Assembly (NCBI GenBank): GCA_964413425.1
Contig: CAYPST010000032.1
Span: forward strand, 1 to 37,083
Reading direction: 5' to 3'
Source: DATFLS01 sp964413425
Lineage (GTDB): Bacteria > Fidelibacterota > JAANXI01
DNA length: 37,083 bases
The notes below the pieces were generated by a model. It saw only the letters and a program-made list of their open reading frames with translations. It had not been told where the DNA came from and searched no databases. Every line of letters begins with the position of its first letter. The stretch's first letter is position 1. A program made the translations under genes and the position numbers. Positions 24,591 through 33,188 of the stretch are shown here, one piece after another.

Positions 24591-25069
24591 CCTGGATTAT
24601 TCAAAAATGGTGTATATGTCATTATGTAAGTAAATACATAACAATATCTTTCCTGCAAATTCCAAATGTATTTATCGTACAGAAAAATATCTCGTAAAGA
24701 CGTTCCATGGAAACTGTGTGACAACAAGAAATCAAGGAGAGAAGATGGCACCCTGAGCGGAGTCTCGGAGCTGGGATCCCGGGGCTTGCCGGGAAAGTAT
24801 CTCCTCGTGTTTCCGCCATCTCACGTTATGCAAGCGTTTTAGCAAGTTAGAAGCATCATCCCAGGGGATCCTTCCCCCGGTAAACCGGGGTCAGGATGAC
24901 AATTTTTGCATTGAATTGGCATTTTCACACAACCGCCATGGAACCTCTCTACAATACATTGATTTTTCTATGTTTCGAAGGCATTATGCTGATATCAACA
25001 ATATTGTAGTATATGAATATACCGGAGTTAGTATATATAGCTATTAAATCTGCTGAGTCTGCCAGGCAG
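24591..25069. other. intergenic region left of the 21-bp array
   Basis: No gene is supported. It contains a family-2 hairpin repeat (24856-24901) and a related GGGATCCCGGGGCTTGCCGGG-like stretch near 24774. AT-rich sequence follows up to the tandem array. Confidence 0.45.
24856..24901 (+). repeat. dispersed hairpin repeat, family 2
   Basis: TCATCC at the left pairs with GGATGA at the right. Inside is GGGGATCCTTCC and a perfect stem CCCCGG-TAAA-CCGGGG (24875-24890). The words GGGATCCTTCCCC, CCGGTAAACCGG and TCAGGATGACA recur at 9917-9956 (inverted) and 10163-10223. Confidence 0.75.
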
Positions 25070-25573
25070 AGTAAGATGTGATTATGGGAGTGTCATCTGA
25101 AAATCCGTTCATGTAAGATCGAATTTCATCCATGTAATATTAGATTCTTCTAATGTAAATTCTCATTCCGATAGTGTTATCTGAAAATCCATTCATTTAA
25201 AATTCTATTAAGATGATGTCATCTGAAAAAATATTCATGTAAGATCATATTCTGGCAGTGTAAGATTACATTCAGTTAATATAAAATGACATTATGGCAG
25301 TGTTATCTGCCAAAGCATTCATGTGAGATCTCATTAAAGTAATGTTATCTGAAATTGTATTCATGTAAGATCTCATTAAGGTAATGTCATCTGAAAATGT
25401 ATTCATGTAAGATCGTATTATGGTGATGTAAGATTCAATTATGCTAATGCAAGATAGCATTATGTGATTGTCACCTGAAAACCTGTTCATGTAAGATGCC
25501 ATTCCGGAGTAGCAAGACTCCGTCAGGCCGCCGGGTCGGCTGAAATGGGGAATGTCAGGTGCAATGCGGCTTT
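25070..25573. repeat. 21-bp tandem array with 126-bp higher-order structure
   Basis: Twenty-one contiguous 21-bp units run from 25070 to 25510 with no insertion or deletion. Three more divergent units continue in the same register to about 25573. Two unit types alternate. Type A begins TGT(C/T)ATCTGAAAA and ends ATTCA. Type B begins TGTAAGAT and contains CATT or ATTATGG. From 25091 the order is ABBBAB, ABBBAB, AB, ABBBAB, so a 6-unit (126-bp) block recurs. Units at both margins are the most degenerate. On the minus strand the central part reads as 7-residue repeats (SYMNTFS, DDITLMR), but stops interrupt the lower third. There are no spacers, so it is not a CRISPR array. Confidence 0.92.
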
Positions 25574-25834
25574 CGTGCTCCGGATCCAGACCTGTGAAGC
25601 ATGCCGATTCACATATTTCCTGGCCTTTTTTGTATATGAAGATGGCTTTATTGGAGTGGGCAGACTGCAAAATGCAAAATGAAGCAACCGTTGACCGTAT
25701 CATTACTGTTCACTACATTCAGCGCATTACGATGTTGCTCGTGTCGGAAGATTGTGCCGCCGTGAGCCGGGGACGCACGTGGTTGTGCATTCAAGTTATT
25801 GTGAGTTCGATTAAAACAACAGAAAGGACAACAG
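25574..25834. other. upstream region of the Gfo/Idh/MocA gene
   Basis: No gene or clear regulatory site is seen. Some segments (about 25595-25615) may be very degenerate 21-bp units. Confidence 0.3.
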
Positions 25835-26854
25835 ATGGAAGAGGTACGATGGGGTTTTATTGGCTGCGGTGACGTGACGGAGGTCAAAAGCGGACCGGCG
25901 TTCCGGAAGATTCCGGATTCGGATGTTGTGGCGGTGATGCGCCGGGACGGGGAAAAAGCCAAGGATTACGCCCGCAGGCATGGGGTGCCGAAATGGTACG
26001 ATGATGCGGATGATCTGATTGAAAATCCGGAAGTGAACGCCGTGTACGTGGCGACGCCTCCCGGCAGTCATATGGAATACACCATCCAGGCACTAAAAGC
26101 GGGAAAGCCGGTGTACGTCGAAAAGCCTATGGCGCTGAACTACAGCCAGTGTGAACAGATGATCGAGGCAAGCAGGCACACCGGTCAGCCGTTATTCGTT
26201 GCGTATTACCGGCGGCGGTTACCTGCGTTTCTGAAGGTGAAAGAGTTGATAGAGGAGGGAGCGATCGGCGCTGTTCGCTTCGTGAATCTGCGGCTGTACT
26301 GGCCGTCCCTGGCAGGGGATACCGATCCGGCTGCCCAGGACTGGCATGTGAAACCTGACATTTCCGGCGGCGGGTATTTCTTCGACCTGGCTCCGCATCA
26401 ACTGGATTACCTGGACTATGCGTTCGGTCCGATAACAGCCGCCACCGGCCACGCCACTAACCAGGCCGGATGGTACGAACCCGAGGATATTGTCACCGCT
26501 TCCTTTCAATTTGAAAACGGCATACTCGGGACCGGAGTCTGGTGTTTCACCATCTCCGGAGAGAGCAACACCGATGAAATCGAAATTGTTGGTTCGGATG
26601 GTCATATCACCCTCGATTGTTTCGGTCCCCAAACCGTCCGGTTGACCGCCTCCGGCGGCGAACAGATATTCGAGTTCGAGAATCCGCAGCACGTGCATCA
26701 GCCGCTGGTACAAACGGTGGTGGATGAACTGCTGGGCCGGGGCACCTGTCCCAGTTCCGGTGAAAGCGGTGCCAGGACAGCCTGGGTGATGGATGAAATC
26801 ATCCGGGAGTGGAGGGAATCGAGGAAGCAGGGGGGAGAAATAGTACAGGGATAG
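25835..26854 (+). CDS. Gfo/Idh/MocA family NAD(P)-dependent oxidoreductase (cytoplasmic)
   Basis: A 339-residue dehydrogenase without a signal peptide. The Rossmann motif GFIGCGDVT is at residues 7-15, EKP at 96-98 holds the cofactor-side lysine, and GGGYFFDLAPHQLD carries Asp184 and His188 of the active site. The length is typical for sugar or inositol dehydrogenases and 1,5-anhydrosugar reductases. The substrate cannot be told. AAAGGA at 25820-25825 supports the start. It is a single gene, separate from the exported Gfo/Idh/MocA at 11529-12929, but could process the same keto-sugars once they enter the cell. That link is inference only. Confidence 0.9.
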   Translation: MEEVRWGFIGCGDVTEVKSGPAFRKIPDSDVVAVMRRDGEKAKDYARRHGVPKWYDDADDLIENPEVNAVYVATPPGSHMEYTIQALKAGKPVYVEKPMALNYSQCEQMIEASRHTGQPLFVAYYRRRLPAFLKVKELIEEGAIGAVRFVNLRLYWPSLAGDTDPAAQDWHVKPDISGGGYFFDLAPHQLDYLDYAFGPITAATGHATNQAGWYEPEDIVTASFQFENGILGTGVWCFTISGESNTDEIEIVGSDGHITLDCFGPQTVRLTASGGEQIFEFENPQHVHQPLVQTVVDELLGRGTCPSSGESGARTAWVMDEIIREWRESRKQGGEIVQG

Positions 26855-27306
26855 CCGGAGAGCGTTCAACAGTTGTACCCAACCTCCACCAAGGCGCGTC
26901 GCAGAACTGGGACAGTTATCGACCGTCTTCGATGATAGTGCGCGAAGGTGATACTTCGAGTGATTCGGATGTCCACTGGTGGTGACCCTGCCAGGAATCA
27001 CTAATGTTGTATGGACCTCCCTCGACCCCTGCGAGATACTCCCTTGCCCCATAAACCAACTCATTTTAAAAGTTTTTTTCTGTATAGATCTGTGTCAATC
27101 TCCCAACGGGATCCCTTCTATGGGACGGGGCGATTTTCCGGGCAGGGGCCGGGGTTTTCGGAGTTTTGAGTTTTTGAACTTTTGCATTCTTGCCAATGGC
27201 TGTGTTTCGTGGTCAAAGCAGATTCTTCTTGACAGAAGGTGAAATTCATTGGAAACTATACACTCATACCAGGAATGAACATAAGAATACCACAGGATGA
27301 TTTTTG
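26855..27306. other. intergenic region without recognised genes
   Basis: Contains a short GGGATCCCTTC-containing piece like family-2 repeats (about 27100-27125). A T-rich TTTTGAGTTTTTGAAC stretch near 27160 resembles that following family-1 copy C near 32780. No coding sequence is supported on either strand. Confidence 0.4.
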
Positions 27307-29583
27307 ATGGGCACCGACCGGAAAACCGGACGCAATGACCCGTGTCCCTGCGGCAGCGGCGAGAAATATAAGAAATGCTGCATGCAGAAGGAATTGCGGC
27401 CGGATCTCACCCAACAGGAGTGGAATACCCTCTCTGATACCCTCACTCAGAAACTCATTGCGTATCTTGATCGGCCGAAATTTGATGCGGACTACAGCCG
27501 GGCCTTCCAGCTCTTCTTCCCGGACAGCCCAGTGGAGGATCCCGCCTTTCTCGATGATTATGAGCACATGGCCTTTTACGATTATCTGATTAATCACCAC
27601 CGGCTGGATTCCACGGGCAGAACGATCATCGGTGAGTTCCTGGAAGAACGGAGAATAGAATTGTCTCCGGAAGAACGCACGCTGCTGAAAGACAGACTCT
27701 CCTCCAGATATAGTATTTATGAGGTACAGGAAGTGTATCCGGACGAGGGCCTGCTGTTGATAGATTTATTTCAGGACGATGTCCGGGAAGTCCATGATGT
27801 CTCCGGTTCCCAGCACCTGCTCAGGTGGGATGTGCTGGCCGCCAGCATATCCAAGGTCGGTGAGCAGCATCAAATTTCCGGAAACGCCATCCTGATTCCC
27901 AGGGATATGGCAGACTGGGTGCAATCAACGCTGCTCGAAGAATATCATCGCCATCAGGAACACGGCGGGCAGCTGGATTTCAATACCTTTTTGAAGGATA
28001 GGATGTACCTGATACATAACTGGATGGTTGAACAAATGGAGGCCCCGTTATCATTGGTAAATAGAGAGGGGGAGGAGATGATGTGGGGAACTGCCAGGTA
28101 TCACGTAATCAACCGATCCCGGATTTTTGGACATACGCAAAAACATCCCATGTTCAGTGATCCGGTTGAGGAAGGAGATGCACAGGTTATCACCTGGTGG
28201 TTACAGGATGATGTGGCGGAGGAACTCGGGTATTTCAGCAAAGACAGTGCACTGTCCTCCATTTTCGGGACACTCCGGTTCACGGGTGAGCAGATGGCCG
28301 TGGAGGTGAATTCGGAGTTGCGGCTGGCAGTGGCCAGAGACTATCTGGAAGATGTGTTGGAGGAGCATCTGGAGTTCATTGATGAATCGATACAGTCTTT
28401 CCAGGATCTGATGCAGCAATACGATACTCAACCGACTGAAGCACAGGAACCGGCGATGGATCCGGACTTGCAGGAAGGGGCCCGGGAAGCCGTCCGGCAA
28501 TATCAGTCAGACTACTATTACAATGACTGGATTTATCAATCCCTCCCGGCCCTGGGCGGGCTCAGCCCCGTTGAGGCGTATACCAGAGATCCCGACAAAC
28601 TGGAAAATTTGCTGAAGACCGTGGAGAACCAGTTTTTGCGATCCGGTGACCGTGATACGTATCCGGACATCGATGATCTGAAAGCGTATATAGCAGCGCA
28701 GGCCGAACAGAGATATAATCCGGAGCTGGAAGAATTTTACCGTCGCTGGGAACAGGAAATCGGAGGATCGCTGGCGGAAATGGCCTTGCTCCGATTCGAA
28801 ATCTCCAGAGATCAGACCCCCCATGAATTCAACACGCTGGCATTTGACGATGCAATCATTTACAGGGCTGGCGAAGGGTTTCAGTTCGGCTACGTGGAGT
28901 CTGTGGAAGAAGATCAGGTGATGGTCATATTGCTCGAACCCACGGCGCATCCCGTTTCACAGGAGGACATTCTCACAGTATTAGACAAAGACGAAACCGC
29001 GGAAGTTGAAAGATACTTTGAAGACTATATGAGTCAAACCGAGCTCACCCTGCAGATGGCTCAGGAATTCAATCTGCAGGAAAACGAGTCTGTGTTGATG
29101 ATCTTTTCCGCTCTGATACTGGCCATATTCCAGATGGAAGATTGCATTTTCGATATCATCGACGAGACGACCGCCCGGCAAATCGGTTTCGACATTGTTC
29201 TTCAACCGACCCCGGCCCATTATGTAATAAAGACCAATATCCTGGTGCTGCCCGTTCCGGAAATATGTGCGATTTTACTGGGAATCGACGAGGAAGTGCT
29301 GAACCTGCAACAGACTGTCAACTCTGACGTACAGGATCTCAAGAGCCGGAGTGCCTTTTGCTGTATCTATTACACTGCGCTGGCCCTGTATTCGCTTCAG
29401 CATAACCGCCGGCTCCGGAATCTTGCCGATCACAGGTTCCGGGGACTGCTTGAGCATCTCTTCCAGCAAAAGTATGATGAAGTGCTTCATTATATCTCCC
29501 CGGTGATGGATTCGCTGGAAGACATTACCGAACTTAATCTACGCTCACTGTATGACCATATTACGGAAGAGCCTTCAAAATAA
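27307..29583 (+). CDS. large SEC-C zinc-motif protein of unknown function
   Basis: A 758-residue cytoplasmic protein, acidic overall, with no signal peptide. Residues 10-25 are a SEC-C zinc-binding motif, NDPCPCGSGEKYKKCC (Cys13, 15, 24, 25), like the C-terminal tail of SecA but placed here at the N-terminus. Near residues 400-445 the stretch NDWIYQSLPALGGLSPVEAY followed by DKLENLL resembles the short domain found in SEC-C proteins and related to the MbcA/ParS/Xre toxin-binding domain. The regions 30-395 and 450-758 match nothing I recognise. ATG 27307 follows AGGA with nine bases between. It is convergent with recQ, with 144 bases between. It might bind ribosomes, SecB-like partners or a toxin, but no function can be assigned. 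Confidence 0.7.
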   Translation: MGTDRKTGRNDPCPCGSGEKYKKCCMQKELRPDLTQQEWNTLSDTLTQKLIAYLDRPKFDADYSRAFQLFFPDSPVEDPAFLDDYEHMAFYDYLINHHRLDSTGRTIIGEFLEERRIELSPEERTLLKDRLSSRYSIYEVQEVYPDEGLLLIDLFQDDVREVHDVSGSQHLLRWDVLAASISKVGEQHQISGNAILIPRDMADWVQSTLLEEYHRHQEHGGQLDFNTFLKDRMYLIHNWMVEQMEAPLSLVNREGEEMMWGTARYHVINRSRIFGHTQKHPMFSDPVEEGDAQVITWWLQDDVAEELGYFSKDSALSSIFGTLRFTGEQMAVEVNSELRLAVARDYLEDVLEEHLEFIDESIQSFQDLMQQYDTQPTEAQEPAMDPDLQEGAREAVRQYQSDYYYNDWIYQSLPALGGLSPVEAYTRDPDKLENLLKTVENQFLRSGDRDTYPDIDDLKAYIAAQAEQRYNPELEEFYRRWEQEIGGSLAEMALLRFEISRDQTPHEFNTLAFDDAIIYRAGEGFQFGYVESVEEDQVMVILLEPTAHPVSQEDILTVLDKDETAEVERYFEDYMSQTELTLQMAQEFNLQENESVLMIFSALILAIFQMEDCIFDIIDETTARQIGFDIVLQPTPAHYVIKTNILVLPVPEICAILLGIDEEVLNLQQTVNSDVQDLKSRSAFCCIYYTALALYSLQHNRRLRNLADHRFRGLLEHLFQQKYDEVLHYISPVMDSLEDITELNLRSLYDHITEEPSK

Positions 29584-29696
29584 TTAACGCCGGACCAATG
29601 CTTTCGGCCTGGAGCGTAGTGAAACTGTTCTCACAGTGGCACAGCGTGCGGGTGCTTCTTCCTGAGATTTAACGGACGTCGACTGTCGGCGCTGAT

Positions 29697-29715
29697 CGCT
29701 TTCAGCGTCGGTGAC
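29697..29715 (+). repeat. 19-bp direct repeat, copy on the 3' side of recQ
   Basis: CGCTTTCAGCGTCGGTGAC is identical to 32358-32376. Together the two copies bracket recQ. Each contains a small hairpin CGCT-TTC-AGCG and is preceded by GTCGGCG. Confidence 0.8.
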
Positions 29716-29727
29716 GATGCACTGCTG

Positions 29728-32004
29728 TTAGCCGGAAGGTCGGGACTGACACAGGTAATACAGCCGCAGGATATGCAGCTCGTCGTAGGAAACCGATTCG
29801 TCGAGGGCTTCAAAAATAGGACGCAATCGGTCAGGGCCCAATTTGGTGAAGAGTGAGAGGACATGCTGTCTCGAGTCCGCGGTCAGTTCTGATACTTCCA
29901 GCAGGCGGCTCCCATCGACGTGATTTCCCTGTTTCCGGTAACGATAGAGGTGATTGATTATCGTACTCTGCTTGACATGATAGAAAGCCTGAATCCGTGC
30001 AATCGACTGGCCGGCGGCAAACATCTCACCCACCTCTTCAAAACGGCGTTTATCCCTCCTGCTCGGGGTATAAGCAGACGATGAAGGGAGCCTCTTTTTA
30101 CGTTCTTGTATCCCATGTTCTCTGCAATAAGCACGGATAACCTCCAGAAAATCATCACCGTATCTCTCCAGTTTATTCTGCCCGACCCCGTGGATTTTCA
30201 GCAGTGATGCTGCCGTATGGGGAAAGTACGTTGCCATCCCGGTGAGAGAACGGTCGGAAAAGATAACATAGGCAGGGAGGTCGGCCGCATCGGCCAGTTG
30301 CTTTCGGAGCGTGCGTAACTCGACAAATAATTTCTCATCGTGGGTGAATTCAGTGGCGTACTGGGGAGCAGAAAATTCCCGGGATGCATACACTTTCGTT
30401 CCATTGAAGACGTCCCATGCCTTTGAGGTCAGGCTGAGGCCGCCGTGCCGGGGATCCCGCCTCACCAGATCCTGATGGATGAACTGCCGGGCCAGGTGTT
30501 TCCACTCCCGGGATGAGAATTCAGTGCCAATACCGTAGGTGGAGAGCTGGTCGTGTTTTCGTGACAGGACACGCTTTGCCCGGGAACCCCGCAGCACTTT
30601 GACGATATGTGAGACTCCGAAAATTTCCCCGGTGCGCTTGACACAGGAAAGAAATTTCTGTGCCGGGATGGTGATCTCGGGCTTCCGGTGATCCTCCCGG
30701 TGCGACAGACATTGATCGCAATTGTCGCAGGTATCACCGGAGTAGGTTTCCCCAAAATATTGCAGGAGAATCCTCCGCCGGCATTGACTGGTCTCGACAT
30801 ACCGCATTAACGCCTCCAGCCTGGCCTGTTTGCCCGGTCGCTCGGATTCGGCTCCCTCATCTATGAAGTACCGGATGGTGTGGATATCGCTATGGTTATA
30901 CAGCAGCAGACACTCCGCCTGCAGCCCGTCCCGGCCTGCCCGGCCAATCTGCTGGTAATAGTTCTCGATGCTGTCCGGAAGATTGTAATGGAGAATGAAG
31001 CGCACATTGGACTTATCGATCCCCATGCCAAAGGCAATGGTGGCCACCATAATCTGCACATCGTCCCGGATAAATTGCGTCTGATAGTGGCTGCGGAGAT
31101 CGTCCTCCATACCGGCATGGTACGGGAGCACCGAATAGCCGTGGGCATTCAGCTGGCTCGCCAGCGTCTCAACCTGCTTGCGGGTGGTGCAGTAAATGAT
31201 TCCGGATCGATCGGGATGATGCTCCAGAAAGGTCAGCGTCTGCTGCAGACCATCGGTACGATATTCCACCAGCAGGCGGAGATTTTCCCGGTTGAAACTG
31301 GAGAGAAAGGTATTCGCATCCTTAAAGCCAAGCGAGTTCTGGATATCCTGCTGCACACGCGGAGTCGCCGTAGCGGTAAGCGCCATGCAGGTGGCCTCCG
31401 GCCGCTGGTTCCGCACGGTGATAAGCCGACGATAATCCGGCCGAAAATCATGGCCCCAGGAGGAGATACAGTGGGCTTCATCGATAGTTAGGCAATCAAC
31501 GCGGCATGAGTTCAGCAGGGACAGTGTTTCCGGCTTCAGCAGTGTCTCCGGGGCGACATAGAGCAGTTTAAACTGTTCATTCTTCACTGCATCGGCTGTT
31601 TTCACATAGTCTGCATAGACAAGGGTGCTGTTCAAATACGCCGCCGGGATGCCCAGTGTACGGAGCTGGCTCACCTGGTCTTCCATCAGGGCAATCAGCG
31701 GGGAAACCACAATCGTCATCCCCGGGAACAGGAGCGCCGGCAGCTGGTAACAAAGGGATTTGCCGCCACCAGTGGGCATGATAACCAGCGTATCCCGGCG
31801 CTGCAGCAAGTTGCTGATTATCTCCTGCTGGAGGGGACGAAACGAATCGAACCCGAACACGGTTTTTAACAGACGATGTATTTCTGCTTTCCCCGGTTGC
31901 CACCCGGAATGGTCAGAGTGATAATCGGAAGTTTGCTGTATTTTTTTTGCCGCCCCGGAGAATTGGGCATTTGAAATATCTTCTGATTTATTTTGTGGGC
32001 GCAT
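29728..32004 (-). CDS. recQ: ATP-dependent DNA helicase RecQ
   Basis: A 758-residue 3'-5' DNA helicase of recombination and repair. An unusual N-terminal extension of about 38 polar residues precedes the core. Helicase motif I is PTGGGKS (77-83), the DEAH box is at 175-178 (DEAHCISSWGHDFRP), and motif VI is QIGRAGRDG near 352. The zinc-binding RQC part has Cys408, 426, 429 and 432. An HRDC domain covers about 555-632, and a C-terminal helix-turn-helix domain (HTH_40-like) covers about 655-745. The length fits RecQ with this extra domain, as in Bacteroidota and Bacillota. The start follows AGAGGA, five bases away. Identical 19-bp repeats lie on either side of the gene. Confidence 0.95.
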   Translation of the reverse strand: MRPQNKSEDISNAQFSGAAKKIQQTSDYHSDHSGWQPGKAEIHRLLKTVFGFDSFRPLQQEIISNLLQRRDTLVIMPTGGGKSLCYQLPALLFPGMTIVVSPLIALMEDQVSQLRTLGIPAAYLNSTLVYADYVKTADAVKNEQFKLLYVAPETLLKPETLSLLNSCRVDCLTIDEAHCISSWGHDFRPDYRRLITVRNQRPEATCMALTATATPRVQQDIQNSLGFKDANTFLSSFNRENLRLLVEYRTDGLQQTLTFLEHHPDRSGIIYCTTRKQVETLASQLNAHGYSVLPYHAGMEDDLRSHYQTQFIRDDVQIMVATIAFGMGIDKSNVRFILHYNLPDSIENYYQQIGRAGRDGLQAECLLLYNHSDIHTIRYFIDEGAESERPGKQARLEALMRYVETSQCRRRILLQYFGETYSGDTCDNCDQCLSHREDHRKPEITIPAQKFLSCVKRTGEIFGVSHIVKVLRGSRAKRVLSRKHDQLSTYGIGTEFSSREWKHLARQFIHQDLVRRDPRHGGLSLTSKAWDVFNGTKVYASREFSAPQYATEFTHDEKLFVELRTLRKQLADAADLPAYVIFSDRSLTGMATYFPHTAASLLKIHGVGQNKLERYGDDFLEVIRAYCREHGIQERKKRLPSSSAYTPSRRDKRRFEEVGEMFAAGQSIARIQAFYHVKQSTIINHLYRYRKQGNHVDGSRLLEVSELTADSRQHVLSLFTKLGPDRLRPIFEALDESVSYDELHILRLYYLCQSRPSG

Positions 32005-32338
32005 ACTATCCTCTGTTAACGGGAGATACCGAGCAACTACCAGGCTTCATCAGGCTTGATAACTCGCATCTCGCCTCCTTTACTTGTTCCCGGGATGATT
32101 TTTGGTGTAACCAGAGGTACGCTGTGAATCGTGTCACTAATATAGCATACGAGATAACCTGAAATTATTCCAGCAGAAATTACCGGAATGAAGGAAACTT
32201 TTCATCAGGCGGCTGTGATGGCGGTAATGGTGCACTGCTGCAAGCCTTCCTGAAGACAGTTGACTGAACCGGGAAAGTACCTGTTGTCTCCCGGTCTGCC
32301 GGCCAGTTTAGTGCTTTGAAGCATCTCGACAGCCAGCC

Positions 32339-32376
32339 GTCGGCGCCCCCCGCCGACCGCTTTCAGCGTCGGTGAC
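32339..32376 (+). repeat. hairpin plus 19-bp direct repeat, copy on the 5' side of recQ
   Basis: GTCGGCG (32339-32345) and CGCCGAC (32351-32357) form a 7-bp stem. CGCTTTCAGCGTCGGTGAC (32358-32376) follows directly and is identical to 29697-29715. Confidence 0.8.
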
Positions 32377-32683
32377 TGTGCATCGCACCGGACGAGCAGC
32401 GCACTTCGAAGCCCCAATGAGTCAGGCACAGAGCCATGCACTCATCATCTCCTGCCCACGTTGCGCGGTCAATAATCGGAGACCGCATCGACCGTTCGTT
32501 TCCAGTACGTCGGGTGTGGTCGATGTGCAAAACATCGCGCCCCACAGTTTACGGCTCAGATGGTGGGGGGCTGAGGGTTTTGAATTTTTGAGAGTGTTTA
32601 GAAAACATGCGTCTGATACAAGGTGGTGAACCTGGCTTCTGTTTATTATGGAGATAAGATATAAGAAAAATGTATTACGCTAC

Positions 32684-32778
32684 TTGGACGGATATATTGT
32701 ATATTTTCTTTGTCCCGAAGGGATCTTCGGGGACTTCGGAGCATCCCTTCGGGGCGAGGCGTTTTCTAAACAGACTCA
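32684..32778 (+). repeat. dispersed intergenic repeat, family 1, copy C
   Basis: A 95-bp match to 1-97: TTGGAC at the left, TTTTCTTTGTCCCG, then CCCTTCGGGGCGAGGCG and TTTTCTAAACAGACTCA at the right. The middle differs (TTCGGGGACTTCGGAGCATC) but is shared with the inverted copy at 14121-14289. Confidence 0.75.
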
Positions 32779-33188
32779 ATTTTTGGAATTTTGAATTCTT
32801 GAATACAGCCATGAATACAGCCTTTCCGCTTGCGAAAATTCCGGGAACTGGTTAATTTCTTACGTTGATGGAATTAAATGAAAATAGATATTTGAATTGA
32901 GAAAAATATAAATAATTTTCAATAAATTAATATTTATAATTAGAATGATAAAAATAATCATATGACTATCAATTTCGCTCCGTGAAAATTCTGACGTTAC
33001 TGAAGTGTGGGGTTTGATTATCCCGAAGAGATGCCGCCGGCGTTAACCCCGGGGTGATGAATGCCCCACTCTCCAGCAAGCTGTTGCAACGGATTTGACA
33101 TGTACATGAAGGCACATGAAAATAGCGTGAAAACGCCGATAAATTATTCGATGAGTGTAACGATAAAAATGACCGGCCTCATTATATA

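Larger units (their letters stand above)
32005..33188. other. 1.2-kb repeat-rich intergenic region between recQ and the LarA-like gene
   Basis: Divergent promoters for recQ (left) and the LarA-like gene (right) must lie here. The region holds the 32358-32376 direct repeat beside a hairpin GTCGGCG / CGCCGAC (32339-32357), a partial inverted piece of family 1 (TGTTTAGAAAAC near 32593), and family-1 copy C. Very AT-rich sequence follows at about 32870-32960. No gene is supported. Confidence 0.5.

Noticed and set aside
25070..25573. CRISPR array
   Set aside because: Units are contiguous with no spacers, and no cas genes are nearby.
25272..25703. Minus-strand open frame of 143 codons across the 21-bp array, reading as heptapeptide repeats
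   Set aside because: Stops interrupt the lower third of the array, which continues well past the frame's end. There is no ribosome site or family match, so I treat it as a repeat array and not as a gene.
31000..31491. Plus-strand frame inside recQ (from 30880)
   Set aside because: Antisense shadow of the RecQ helicase core; no domain signature.
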